A stretch of 64,000 nucleotides of DNA, taken from positions 53,440 through 117,439 of the forward strand of contig NZ_BAFP01000110.1 in the NCBI RefSeq assembly GCF_000308455.1, read 5' to 3'. Positions 15,772-24,575 of this stretch are shown one piece after another. The notes beneath the pieces are model-generated. The model had not been told where the DNA came from, did not search any database, and worked only from the letters and a program-made list of their open reading frames with translations. The translations under genes and the position numbers were made by a program. Every line of letters begins with the position of its first letter. The first letter of the stretch is position 1. The stretch comes from Nocardia abscessus NBRC 100374 (lineage in GTDB: Bacteria; Actinomycetota; Actinomycetes; Mycobacteriales; Mycobacteriaceae).

Positions 15772-16752
15772 ATGCTGACTGTCGCCGTCGTCGCGGTTCC
15801 TCCGGTGAAGGCTTTCGACCTGGCCATGCCGGAAACAGTGCTGGGCGCGGCGATGGTGGACGGCGAGCCCGGCTACCGCATCGTGGTGTGCACCGCCGCG
15901 CCGGGCGTGCTGCCCGCCGGGCTGGGCGGATTCGACGTGGTGGTCTCCCGGGGGCTGGAGGCGATCGAGGAAGCGGATATCGTCGTCGTGCCGAGCACCG
16001 GCAGTCGCTCCGACGCCGACGCCGCCACGCTGACCGCCCTGCGTCACGCGGTGGACGCGGGCAAACGCGTCACGTCGATCTGCAGCGGCGCCTTCGTCCT
16101 GGCACAGGCGGGCCTGCTGTCCGGCCGCACCGCCACTACGCACTGGGCCCTGGCCGACGAATTGGCCGGGAACCACCCGGACGTATCGGTCCGCAGCGAC
16201 GCGCTGTTCATCGAGGACGGCCCGATCACCACTGCCGCGGGCGCGGCGGCCGGAATCGACCTGTGCCTGCACCTGATCCGAGCCGATTACGGCGCGACGG
16301 TGGCGAACGCCGCCGCCCGCGTCGCCGTCGTCACCCCGGTGCGCCCCGGCGGGCAAGCTCAGTTCGTGGACGCCCCCCTGCCCGCGGAGCACGGCGTGAC
16401 CCTCGCGGATACACGCGCTTGGGCACTGCGCAGGCTCGACTCGCCGCTGTCCCTGGACGACCTGGCCGCGCACGCGCGCACCAGCGTTCGCACGCTGACT
16501 CGCCGCTTCCACGAGGAAACCGGCCTCACCCCCCAGAAATGGCTGCTGCACCAGCGCCTGCACCGCGCCAGGGAGCTGCTGGAATCCACCACGCTGCCGA
16601 TGGATCAGGTGGCCAGGTACAGCGGCATCGGCTCGGCGGAGTCATTGCGCCAGCACATGATCCGCCACGTCGGGGTGTCACCGAGCAGCTATCGCGCGTC
16701 CTTCACGCGCTCGCCCGACCGAATCGCCTCGACCGTCGTTCCGGATCGTTGA
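15772..16752 (+). CDS. GlxA-family AraC transcriptional regulator (DJ-1/PfpI + HTH)
   Basis: 326 residues. Residues 1-~185 form a DJ-1/PfpI-like domain: 'VAVVAVPPVKAFDLAMPETV', with the nucleophile-elbow sequence 'TSICSGAFVLAQAGLLSGR'. Residues ~215-310 are an AraC/XylS double helix-turn-helix: 'LDDLAAHARTSVRTLTRRFH', 'GLTPQKWLLHQRLHRARELLE' (two parts) and 'YSGIGSAESLRQHMIRHVG'. The family regulates amino acid, quaternary amine or stress genes; the DJ-1 part is usually a sensor rather than an enzyme. It is divergent from the epimerase-like gene, the probable target. Confidence 0.88.
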   Translation: MLTVAVVAVPPVKAFDLAMPETVLGAAMVDGEPGYRIVVCTAAPGVLPAGLGGFDVVVSRGLEAIEEADIVVVPSTGSRSDADAATLTALRHAVDAGKRVTSICSGAFVLAQAGLLSGRTATTHWALADELAGNHPDVSVRSDALFIEDGPITTAAGAAAGIDLCLHLIRADYGATVANAAARVAVVTPVRPGGQAQFVDAPLPAEHGVTLADTRAWALRRLDSPLSLDDLAAHARTSVRTLTRRFHEETGLTPQKWLLHQRLHRARELLESTTLPMDQVARYSGIGSAESLRQHMIRHVGVSPSSYRASFTRSPDRIASTVVPDR

Positions 16753-16925
16753 GCCGTCCGGGAGTCCCGCGGCACGGTGCGCGATCAGTAGGCGGACCGG
16801 ACAGGCGATGCCTCGGATCGACCATGCGCCGGCTCCTTCGCGACGCACCCGAACTCACTGTGCGACTCGCCACCATGACGACGAGCATGCGTATGTCTAC
16901 CGGGCTTCAGCGGTAATAGTTGTAC

Positions 16926-17702
16926 ATGGCGGCAATTCTCGTCACCGGCGGAACCGGTGCCCTGGGCAAGCTAGTGGTCGGCCGGTTGCGCGAAGCGGGC
17001 CACGAGGTGCGCGTTCTTTCCCGTCGCGCGGGCGCGGGCACGCACGTCGGAGATCTGCGCAGCGGTGCGGGCGTGGCGGAGGCGGTGGCGGCGACCGATG
17101 CGATCGTGCACGCGGCCTCGGATTTCCGGCGCGGAGGCGGACCGGACGTCGCGCAGACCGAGAACCTGCTTCGGGCCGCAGGCGGCGTCCGGCACCTGCT
17201 CTACGTGTCGATCGTCGGCATCGACCACATCCCGTTCCGGTACTACCGCAACAAGCTGGCCTGCGAGCGAGCCGTCATCGACAGCGGTGTGCCGCACACG
17301 ATTCTGCGGGCGACGCAGTTCCACGAGTTGATCGCGGCGGGGTTGCAGACCGTCGAGGGGTGGCCGGTGGCGCCGCTGCCGTCCGATTTTCGTTTCCAAC
17401 CCGTCGCCGCCGCGGATGTGGCGCGGAGGATCGCCGAGTTGGTCGAGGGTGAGCCGCTCGGTCGCGCTCCCGATTTCGGCGGCCCGGAGGTGCTGACAAT
17501 GGCGCAGTTGGCCGAGGTGTGGCGGGCCGCCCGGCAGCGTCCGCGCCGCATCGTCCGGCTGCCGGTGCCCGGACGGGTCGGGCGCGCTTTCCGGGCCGGG
17601 TTGAACACGTGCCCCGACCACCCCGATGGCGAGCAGACCTGGGCGGAGTTCGTCGCTTCGGGCCCGACGAACGCCTACGCCACCGGGAAGCGGCATCGCT
17701 GA
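16926..17702 (+). CDS. NmrA/SDR-type NAD(P)-binding oxidoreductase
   Basis: 258 residues. It starts directly with a Rossmann motif 'AAILVTGGTGALGKLVVGRL', then 'LSRRAGAGTHVGDLRSG', 'AIVHAASDF', 'LLYVSIVGIDHIPFRYYRNK', and the YxxxK-like 'YYRNKLACERAV'. This is an atypical short-chain dehydrogenase close to NmrA and NAD(P)H-binding epimerases. The ATG at 16926 is preferred to the TTG two codons earlier. No good Shine-Dalgarno was seen, so the mRNA may be leaderless. Substrate unknown. It converges on the sirohydrochlorin chelatase gene. Confidence 0.8.
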   Translation: MAAILVTGGTGALGKLVVGRLREAGHEVRVLSRRAGAGTHVGDLRSGAGVAEAVAATDAIVHAASDFRRGGGPDVAQTENLLRAAGGVRHLLYVSIVGIDHIPFRYYRNKLACERAVIDSGVPHTILRATQFHELIAAGLQTVEGWPVAPLPSDFRFQPVAAADVARRIAELVEGEPLGRAPDFGGPEVLTMAQLAEVWRAARQRPRRIVRLPVPGRVGRAFRAGLNTCPDHPDGEQTWAEFVASGPTNAYATGKRHR

Positions 17703-17728
17703 TCGCACCTGATTTGGCCGCGTACCGC

Positions 17729-18487
17729 TCAGCGCGCCCGCGCCCGGACCATTTCCTCCGCGGCGACCCGGTAGCGCTGGGCGATCAACCGGACCACCGC
17801 CGGATGCACACCGATGGGCTCGGCGACGCCGTCGGCGCCCGCCTCGTGCAGCCGCTGTTGGAACAAGCCGTGCGCCAGCAGGTACGAGGCGACGAAAACG
17901 CGGCCCGCGCCCGCCGCGCGCTGTTCGGCGACCACGTCCGGCACGCGCGGCGCACCGGTCGCGACGTAGCCGATGCGGACCGCAGCGCCGAGGTGTTCGG
18001 CCAGCAGTGCGGCCGCGCGGCGGACATCTTGACGGGCACGGGCGTCCGAGGAGCCCGCGGCGGCGAAGACCACCGCGTCGCCCGGGGTCCAGCCCGCCGC
18101 GCGCAGACGCATCGCCATGATGCGCGCCAGCGCGGGATCCGGCCCCATGGCGGGGGTGACCGCCACCGCCGGATGCGCGCTCTCGGCCACCTCACGCGGC
18201 ACGTCCTGGTACACGTGGTAACCCGAGGCCAGGAAGGCCGGAACCACCACGGCCGGTACGGATTCGCCGGTCGGCGTCACCAGATCGCGCAGTACTTCGG
18301 ACGGCGAAGGGCCGAGCACGTCGACGAAAGCGGTCCGCACCCAAGGGTTTTCCCCGGTCTCGGTGCCGGGCCCCGAAATCCCGGCACCGAGTTCCTTCGT
18401 CACGGCCTCGGCGAGCGCGGCGATCATCTGCACGCCCTTGGTGCTGCGGGTGCCGTGGGCCACCAGCACCAGGGCGGGGGCGGTCAC
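17729..18487 (-). CDS. Sirohydrochlorin chelatase (CbiX/SirB type)
   Basis: 252 residues with two CbiX repeats. The catalytic histidines are in 'LVLVAHGTRS' (N-terminal) and 'VASYLLAHGLFQQRL' (C-terminal), with 'VVPAFLASGYHVYQDVP' between them. The enzyme inserts Fe2+ (siroheme) or Co2+ (cobalamin) into sirohydrochlorin. As the last gene of an operon with nitrite reductase, whose NirB needs siroheme, ferrochelatase activity is the natural reading. The GTG at 18487 overlaps the stop of the upstream gene as GTGA, which fixes the start; upstream in-frame residues are not family-like. M. tuberculosis Rv0259c is a similar gene in a similar place (recalled). Confidence 0.88.
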   Translation of the reverse strand: MTAPALVLVAHGTRSTKGVQMIAALAEAVTKELGAGISGPGTETGENPWVRTAFVDVLGPSPSEVLRDLVTPTGESVPAVVVPAFLASGYHVYQDVPREVAESAHPAVAVTPAMGPDPALARIMAMRLRAAGWTPGDAVVFAAAGSSDARARQDVRRAAALLAEHLGAAVRIGYVATGAPRVPDVVAEQRAAGAGRVFVASYLLAHGLFQQRLHEAGADGVAEPIGVHPAVVRLIAQRYRVAAEEMVRARAR

Positions 18488-19725
18488 CAGCTCCCCGCAG
18501 TCTGGATGTGCCGAGGTGCCCGGGTCGGAATTCCGACGCCGGGCACCTGAGGTCCTCCTGTCGCGGTGGGCCGTGGGTTGTTGTCGGTACATTCCGCCGG
18601 GTCCAGCGCGAGCCGGTACCCGCGTTTGACCACGGTCTGGATCGCCTTCGGCGTGCCGAGCCCGGCGCGCAGCCGGGCGATGGCGGTTTCCACCGCATGC
18701 GTGTCGTCCCCACCGCCGGGCAGCGCGGCGAGCAGGTCCTCACGGGAGACGACCCGGCCGGGCTGACGGGCCAGCGAGCGCATCAGGGCCATCGGCGCGG
18801 GCGCCAGCTGACGCACCTGATCGTCGACCACCACGCACGCGCCGCGCACGCTGATGATGTGGCCAGCGGCGTGGATGCGGTTGGCACGCCGCGGCAGTTC
18901 CTCGGCGACGTGGCGGGCCAGCGCGCCGAGCCGGGCCCGGCCCGGCATCGAGGTGGGCACCCCGAGCTCCTCCAGCGGCGCCGCCGTGATCGGGCCGACG
19001 CAGGCGGGCAGCACCCGGCCGCGCAGCGCGTACAGCAGCCCTTCCAGCAGCCCGGTTTCCTTGGCGCGCATCAACATCGACGCCACGGCCGGGGCGCTGG
19101 TGAACGTGACGCAATCCATGCCGGAGGTGACGATCGCCTCGATGAGGTGATCCATCGGCCCCTGGTCGTCCGGCGGCACCCAGCGGTACACCGGCACCGG
19201 CACGACATCCGCGCCCGCACAACGCAGGACCTCGCAGAAGTCGGGTACCGGCTCCCACTCCGTGGTGGCGCCGTGCAGCTGCACGGCGATCCGGACGCCT
19301 TCGACGCCCTCGGCGAGCAGGTGATCGAGCACTTCGGCGGAGGACTCGGAGGCGGGTGACCATTCCTCGCGCAGTTCCGCGGCGCGGATGGCGCCCTTGG
19401 CCTTCGGGCCGCGCGCGAGCATCCGGGTGGTGCCCAGCGTCTCGCGCAGGTCCTCGGCGAGGCCCCAGCCTTCGGCCGCCTCCATCCACCCGCGGAAGCC
19501 GATGCCCGTGGTGGCGACGGTGATCTGCGGCGGATCGGCGACCAGCTGACGGGTCACTCGCTCCAGCTCGTTGTCGTCGGCCAGCGGGATGATCCGGATG
19601 GCCGGTGCCGAGACGATGGTCGCGCCCCGTCGTTCCAGCAGCGTGGCGAACTCCACCGCCCGCCGGGCCGCCGTGATGCCCACCGTGAATCCGGCCAGGC
19701 TTGCGCCCGCGTCAACTGTTGTCAT
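18484..19725 (-). CDS. Uroporphyrinogen-III synthase fused to winged-helix DNA-binding domain
   Basis: 413 residues. Residues ~10-265 are a HemD-type uroporphyrinogen-III synthase: 'GFTVGITAARRAVEFATLLE', 'ATTGIGFRGWMEAAEGWGL', 'VTFTSAPAVASML', 'ACVGPITAAPLEELGVP'. Residues ~285-385 form an OmpR/PhoB-type winged helix: 'PAPMALMRSLARQPGRVVSR', 'DDTHAVETAIARLRAGLG', 'IQTVVKRGYRLAL'. HemD makes the uro'gen III ring that feeds siroheme. The DNA-binding domain suggests a moonlighting regulator. M. tuberculosis Rv0260c has this architecture (recalled). It lies six bases after nirD, overlaps the chelatase by GTGA, and is probably co-transcribed. Confidence 0.9.
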   Translation of the reverse strand: MTTVDAGASLAGFTVGITAARRAVEFATLLERRGATIVSAPAIRIIPLADDNELERVTRQLVADPPQITVATTGIGFRGWMEAAEGWGLAEDLRETLGTTRMLARGPKAKGAIRAAELREEWSPASESSAEVLDHLLAEGVEGVRIAVQLHGATTEWEPVPDFCEVLRCAGADVVPVPVYRWVPPDDQGPMDHLIEAIVTSGMDCVTFTSAPAVASMLMRAKETGLLEGLLYALRGRVLPACVGPITAAPLEELGVPTSMPGRARLGALARHVAEELPRRANRIHAAGHIISVRGACVVVDDQVRQLAPAPMALMRSLARQPGRVVSREDLLAALPGGGDDTHAVETAIARLRAGLGTPKAIQTVVKRGYRLALDPAECTDNNPRPTATGGPQVPGVGIPTRAPRHIQTAGSW

Positions 19726-19731
19726 TGGCGT

Positions 19732-20133
19732 TCATCCATCCGAGGACGCGAGCGCGGCGGACACCGGCTCGTTGGAAATCGAAACGATGCCGTCGTCCAC
19801 GCGCACCGCGTACACCGGCAGCATCGCCGATTCGTCGTCCAGGCAACGCCCGTCGACCAGAGAGAAGGCCTGCTTCAGCAGCGGCGAGGCCACGACGGGC
19901 ACCCCGCCGCGATCGCCGACGATCCCGCGCGACATGACTGCCGCCCGGCCGATCGGGTCGATATTGCCGACGGCATACAGCATGCCGTTCTCCAGCAGGA
20001 ACAGGGCGGCCTGCCGGCCACCTTTCAGCAACACCGCAACGCCGCGGCCGGGAATCAGGTAGTCGAGACGGCAGGCCTGTGTCCACCCGGTGGTGGTAGC
20101 TGTGGCAATGCCGGGGGTATCGATCACGGTCAT
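19732..20133 (-). CDS. nirD: Nitrite reductase small subunit NirD
   Basis: 133 residues, Rieske-like fold: 'ACRLDYLIPGRGVAVLLKGG', 'ALFLLENGMLYAVGNIDPIG', 'VVASPLLKQAFSLVDGRCLD', 'LPVYAVRVDDGIVSI'. The [2Fe-2S] ligands of true Rieske proteins are absent, as is normal for NirD. It forms the assimilatory NADH-nitrite reductase with NirB. The start is the second ATG (20133): GGAGG directly abuts the ATG at 20142, so only the downstream ATG has a usable 9-base spacing. It lies 64 bases downstream of nirB. Confidence 0.93.
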   Translation of the reverse strand: MTVIDTPGIATATTTGWTQACRLDYLIPGRGVAVLLKGGRQAALFLLENGMLYAVGNIDPIGRAAVMSRGIVGDRGGVPVVASPLLKQAFSLVDGRCLDDESAMLPVYAVRVDDGIVSISNEPVSAALASSDG

Positions 20134-20197
20134 CGGTGTCATCCTCCAAACGCCTTACTCATTGGTACCGACGTTCTGTTTCCAAGCGGTTAAGGGG

Positions 20198-22723
20198 TCA
20201 TTTCCCCTGCGTGGCGACCGGAACTTCCGGCAGTCCGAGCAGCACGGGAACCTTCCGCTCCCCGGATTCGTCGAAGGAAATCGTCGGATCGGCTTCCTCC
20301 GGGGCGTTGACGAACGACACGAAGCGAGACAGCTTCTCTTCGTCGTCCAGCACCGCGGCCCATTCGTCGCGGTAGCCGGCGACATGCTGAGCCATCGCCG
20401 CCTCCAGATCCTCGGCGATACCGAGGCTGTCCTCGCAGATCACCTGCTTGAGGTAATCCATGCCGCCTTCCAGCGCCTCCTGCCACGGCGCGGTGCGCTG
20501 CAAACGGTCAGCGGTGCGGATGTAGAACATCAGGTACCGGTCGATGTACTTGATCAGCGTCTCGTCGTCGAGTTCACCGGCCAGCAGCACCGCGTGCTTC
20601 GGGGTGAGACCGCCGTTGCCGCCGACGTAGAGGTTCCAGCCGTTCTCGGTGGCGATCACGCCGACGTCCTTGCCGCGCGCCTCGGCGCATTCGCGGGCGC
20701 AGCCGGAGACCGCCAGCTTCAGCTTGTGCGGCGAACGCAGGCCGCGGTAGCGCTTCTCCAGCAGCACGGCCATGCCGACCGAGTCCTGCTGACCGTAGCG
20801 GCACCAGGTCGAGCCGACGCAGCTCTTCACGGTGCGCAGCGACTTGCCGTAGGCGTGGCCGGATTCCATGCCCGCGTCGACCAGCCGCTTCCAGATCAGC
20901 GGCAACTGCTCGACGCGCGCGCCGAACAGGTCGATGCGCTGGCCGCCGGTGACCTTGACGTACAGGCCGAATTCCTTGGCCACCTCACCGATGGTGATCA
21001 ACTGCTCGGCGGTGACCTCGCCGCCGGGCATCCGCGGCACCACCGAGTAGGTGCCGTTCTTCTGCAGGTTGGCCAGGAAGTGGTCGTTGGTGTCCTGCAG
21101 CGCGGCCTGCTCGCCGTCGAGGATGTGCTCGCTCGAGGTGGAGGCCAGGATGGACGCCACGGTCGGCTTGCAGATGTCGCAACCCGCGCCCTTGCCGTAC
21201 TTGGCGAGCAGGCCGGAGAAGGTGCGGATGCCGGTGACCTGCACGATCTGGAACAGTTCGGCGCGCGACTGCTCGAAGTGCTCGCACAGCGCCTTGGACA
21301 TCTCCACGCCGGACTGCTCGAGCAGCTTCTTCAGCATGGGAACGCAGCCGCCGCAGGAGGTGCCCGCGCTGGTGCAGCTCTTGATCGCCGGGACGTCGCA
21401 GGCGCCGTCGGCGATCGCCCCGCAGATCGCGCCCTTCGACACGTTGTTGCACGAGCAGATCTGGGCGTCGTCGGGCAGCGAGTCGGCGCCCAGCTCGGCG
21501 CCCGCGGGCGAGATCAGCGCGGCCGGTTCGGCGGGCAGCGGACGGCCGACCAGCGGGCGCAGCGCCGAGTAGGCGGTGGCGTCGCCGACCAGGATGCCGC
21601 CGAGCAGGGTCTTCGCGTCGTCGGAGACCACGAGCTTGGCGTAGGTGCCCTTGGCCGCGTCGTGCAGCACGACCGAGAGCGCGCCCTCGGTGACGCCGTG
21701 CGCGTCGCCGAAGCTGGCCACGTCGACACCCAGCAGCTTGAGCTTGGTCGACATGTCCGCGCCCGGGAACTCGCCCGCGCCGCCCAGGAGGCGGTCGGCG
21801 ACGATCTCGGCGGTGCTGTAGCCCGGCGCCACCAGGCCGTAGCACACGCCCTCGACGGCGGCGCATTCGCCGATGGCCCAGATGTTCGGGTCGGAGGTCT
21901 GCAGGCCGAGATCGGTGATGATGCCGCCGCGGGGGCCGACCTCGATTCCCGCGTCGCGGGCGATCTGGTCGCGGGGGCGGACACCGGCGGAGAACACCAC
22001 AAGCCCGGCTTCGATCACCGTCTCGTCGGACAGGGTGACCTTCAGTCCGTTGTCGGCCGCCTCGATCGAGGAGGTGCCCACACCGGTGTGCACCTCCAGG
22101 CCGAGGTCGGTGACCAGCCGCTCCAGGATGGCGCCGCCGCCCTCGTCGACCTGGGCGGGCATCAGCCGGGTGTTGTACTCCACCACGTGCGGAGTGAGTC
22201 CGAGCAAGCGCAGCGCGTTCGCGGCCTCCAAGCCGAGCAGGCCGCCGCCGACCACCACGCCCACCGCGCCGGGTCCGGCGGCTTCGGCGGCCGCGCGGAT
22301 GCCGTCGAGGTCCTCGAGGGTGCGATAGACGAAGCACTCGGGCATGTCGTGGCCGGGCACCGGCGGCACGAACGGGTAGGAGCCGGTGGCCAGCACGAGC
22401 GCGTCGTAGGCGAGGATGTCGCCCGACGACGTGGTCACCTTGCGCGCGGCCTTGTCGATCGACTCGGCGCGCTGGCCCAGCCGCAGCTCGACCAGTTCGT
22501 CACCGGCGTACTCGTTGCCGGGCAGCGCGAGCGCGCTCGGGTCCCAGCTGCCGACGTAGGACGAGAGGCCGACGCGGTCGTAGGCGGGCAGTTGCTCCTC
22601 GCTGAGCACGATCACCTGCCAGCGGCCTTCGGTGTCGCGCGAGCGCAGCGCCTCGACGAACCGGTGCCCGACCATGCCATGGCCGACGACCACCGCGGTC
22701 TTGCGAGCGACTGTGGGGTTCAT
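20198..22723 (-). CDS. nirB: Assimilatory nitrite reductase [NAD(P)H] large subunit NirB
   Basis: 841 residues. Domains in order: an FAD pyridine-nucleotide oxidoreductase (~5-310, 'VVVGHGMVGHRFVEAL', 'VVVGGGLLGLEAANALRLLG'); a BFD-like [2Fe-2S] domain with ligands in 'ICSCNNVSKG' and 'GTSCGGCVPMLKK'; and the nitrite/sulfite reductase half with 'SCVGSTWCRYG' and 'VSGCARECAEA', the four cysteines that hold the [4Fe-4S]-siroheme. It reduces nitrite to ammonium with six electrons from NAD(P)H in the cytoplasm. AGGAGG precedes the ATG. It lies 29 bases after narK and shares its promoter. Confidence 0.96.
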   Translation of the reverse strand: MNPTVARKTAVVVGHGMVGHRFVEALRSRDTEGRWQVIVLSEEQLPAYDRVGLSSYVGSWDPSALALPGNEYAGDELVELRLGQRAESIDKAARKVTTSSGDILAYDALVLATGSYPFVPPVPGHDMPECFVYRTLEDLDGIRAAAEAAGPGAVGVVVGGGLLGLEAANALRLLGLTPHVVEYNTRLMPAQVDEGGGAILERLVTDLGLEVHTGVGTSSIEAADNGLKVTLSDETVIEAGLVVFSAGVRPRDQIARDAGIEVGPRGGIITDLGLQTSDPNIWAIGECAAVEGVCYGLVAPGYSTAEIVADRLLGGAGEFPGADMSTKLKLLGVDVASFGDAHGVTEGALSVVLHDAAKGTYAKLVVSDDAKTLLGGILVGDATAYSALRPLVGRPLPAEPAALISPAGAELGADSLPDDAQICSCNNVSKGAICGAIADGACDVPAIKSCTSAGTSCGGCVPMLKKLLEQSGVEMSKALCEHFEQSRAELFQIVQVTGIRTFSGLLAKYGKGAGCDICKPTVASILASTSSEHILDGEQAALQDTNDHFLANLQKNGTYSVVPRMPGGEVTAEQLITIGEVAKEFGLYVKVTGGQRIDLFGARVEQLPLIWKRLVDAGMESGHAYGKSLRTVKSCVGSTWCRYGQQDSVGMAVLLEKRYRGLRSPHKLKLAVSGCARECAEARGKDVGVIATENGWNLYVGGNGGLTPKHAVLLAGELDDETLIKYIDRYLMFYIRTADRLQRTAPWQEALEGGMDYLKQVICEDSLGIAEDLEAAMAQHVAGYRDEWAAVLDDEEKLSRFVSFVNAPEEADPTISFDESGERKVPVLLGLPEVPVATQGK

Positions 22724-22752
22724 CTGTTGGTCCTCCTGGACTGGATCGAGGG

Positions 22753-24273
22753 TCAGGCGCGGGCCGACGAGCCGGCGGACTTGGACGGAGCGCTCCCGTT
22801 CACGGAGCGGCCTGATTCGGCTTCGAGCACGAACGTCTCGGCTTCGGCCACGACATCGGATTCGGTGACCGACCGGGCGCTGGGACGGCGCAGGAAGACC
22901 GTCCAGACCACCAGGGCGCAGACCACGTAGAAGGCCATGAACACCCAGAACGCGGTGGTCGCCGAGTTGGTCGAGGCGTAGGAGGAGCGCAGCACCAGGT
23001 TGATGCCCACGCCGCCGAGCGCGCCGATGGCGCCGACGAAACCGATCAGCGCGCCGGAGGTGTTCTGCGACCACGCGGACGGCTGGGCCGCGGTGGCGTC
23101 CATGCTCCTGGACTTCGCCTCGAACACCGACGGGATGATCTTGGTGACCGATCCGTTGCCGATGCCGGAGAGCACGAACAAGGCGATGAAGCCCGCGACG
23201 AGGGCGGTCATCACCGCACCGCTCGCCACGCCGTTGTTGCTGTCGGCCATCGTGCTGGCCACGGTGACCAGCAGGGCCGCGGCCATCATCGCGCCGAAGA
23301 CGTAGAGGGTGACCCGGCTACCGCCGATGCGGTCGGCCCACTTGCCGCCGTAGGGGCGGGCCAGCGAGCCCAGCAGCGGGCCGAGGAACGCGATCTGCGC
23401 GGCGTGCAGCGTGGCCTGCGCGGCGGTGTCGCCGCCCGCCCGGAAGCTGATCTGCAGGATCTGGCCGAAGGCGAAGCTGTAGCCGATGAACGAGCCGAAC
23501 GTGCCGATGTAGAGGAACGCGATCGCCCAGGACTGCGGCACCTTCAGCGCCGTGATCATGTAGGACAGATCGGCCTTCTGATTGGGCAGGTTGTCCATGA
23601 ACAACGCCGCGCCCACGCCGGCGACCGCGATCAGCACCAGGTAGACCGCGCAGATCAGCGAGGCGTAACCGTTGCCGAGGGTCGCGATGACCAGCAGGCC
23701 GAGCAGCTGGATCACCGGAACGCCGATGTTGCCGCCGCCCGCGTTCAGGCCCAGCGCCCAGCCCTTGAGCCGCTGCGGGTAGAAGGCGTTGATGTTGGTC
23801 ATCGAGGAGGCGAAGTTGCCACCGCCGAATCCGGCGAACGCCGCGACCACGAGGAACGTGGTGTACGAGGTGCCGGGCTGGTTGATGAAGTACAGCGTGA
23901 GCAGCGTCGGGAGCAGCAGCATCACCGCGCTGAAGACCGTCCAGTTACGCCCGCCGAACCGCGCGGTCGCGACGGTGTACGGGATGCGCAGGAACGCGCC
24001 GATCAGCGTCGGCATCGCGACCAGGAAGAACTTGCCCGCCGGGTCGATGCCGAACTTGTCGGTCGGCATGAACAGCACCATCACCGACCAGATCGACCAG
24101 ACGGAGAAGCCGACGTGCTCGGCGAAGACCGACCAGATCAGGTTGCGGCGGGCGATGTCCTTGCCGCCCGCTTCCCAAGCGGCGACATCCTCGGCATCCC
24201 AGTGCTCGATGTGCGGCCTGCGGATCTTCGTCTGTCCCAGCGCTCCCAAGCGGTTACGCGTCAGCGTGCTCAA
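22753..24273 (-). CDS. narK: Nitrate/nitrite transporter NarK (MFS), operon with nirBD
   Basis: 506 residues, 12 transmembrane segments. NarK signatures are 'NLIWSVFAEHVGFSVWSIWS', 'GFGGGNFASSMTNINAFYP' and 'GLNAGGGNIGVPVIQLLG' (the glycine-rich nitrate signatures), with 'GIGNGSVTKIIPSVF' in the second half. It takes up nitrate or exports nitrite. As first gene before nirB it most likely feeds assimilation. The TTG at 24273 is preferred because GGGAGG lies five bases upstream; an ATG at 24348 in the same frame would add 25 residues with no transporter homology. A GlnR-type box lies at 24400-24436. Confidence 0.92.
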   Translation of the reverse strand: MSTLTRNRLGALGQTKIRRPHIEHWDAEDVAAWEAGGKDIARRNLIWSVFAEHVGFSVWSIWSVMVLFMPTDKFGIDPAGKFFLVAMPTLIGAFLRIPYTVATARFGGRNWTVFSAVMLLLPTLLTLYFINQPGTSYTTFLVVAAFAGFGGGNFASSMTNINAFYPQRLKGWALGLNAGGGNIGVPVIQLLGLLVIATLGNGYASLICAVYLVLIAVAGVGAALFMDNLPNQKADLSYMITALKVPQSWAIAFLYIGTFGSFIGYSFAFGQILQISFRAGGDTAAQATLHAAQIAFLGPLLGSLARPYGGKWADRIGGSRVTLYVFGAMMAAALLVTVASTMADSNNGVASGAVMTALVAGFIALFVLSGIGNGSVTKIIPSVFEAKSRSMDATAAQPSAWSQNTSGALIGFVGAIGALGGVGINLVLRSSYASTNSATTAFWVFMAFYVVCALVVWTVFLRRPSARSVTESDVVAEAETFVLEAESGRSVNGSAPSKSAGSSARA

Positions 24274-24575
24274 CGGGGCCTCCCAAAGTCGGTTGGCCCC
24301 ACGGTAGGAAATGGGTATTGCCGAAATGCTGCGCGAAATGACCGTCAAATCAACGGTTGCTCACGATTACCGGTTCGCCGGGGTGAGTTCCGAGCGATTG
24401 TTTCAGGCATGTGACGCAATGGTTTCCGTGCGTCACGAAAAGGCCGATTCGGAATTCGGCGGCCGGTGAGATGTGATGCGCGCTACGTTTTCACAAATCG
24501 GATGCGCACATCCTGACTCGGTTCGCACAGCGGCGCAACCGGAACTGTGAGATTGCAGGCCGACAGCCGCGCGAC
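24274..24575. other. 302-bp leader and promoter region of the narK-nirBD operon
   Basis: Between the MFS stop and the narK start. It contains the GlnR-type box reported separately. The remaining ~130 bases between box and start codon are AT-richer than their surroundings and would be the 5' untranslated leader. No -10 hexamer was clear enough to report. Confidence 0.6.
24400..24436 (-). promoter_or_regulatory. GlnR-type nitrogen-control box upstream of narK-nirBD
   Basis: Read on the minus strand, 24426 to 24400 is GAAAC-N6-GTCAC-N6-GAAAC, which matches the actinomycete GlnR consensus gTnAC-n6-GaAAC with the exact 6-base spacing, twice. A further GTGAC lies five bases before it. The same DNA forms a perfect 8-bp inverted repeat GTGACGCA-N10-TGCGTCAC (24411-24436). 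GlnR activates nitrate assimilation genes in Streptomyces and Mycobacterium. Confidence 0.75.

Noticed and set aside
20090..22930. 946-codon open frame antisense to nirB
   Set aside because: It lies entirely opposite a clear NirB, is H/R/D/Q-rich with no domain, and is typical of long shadow frames in high-GC DNA.
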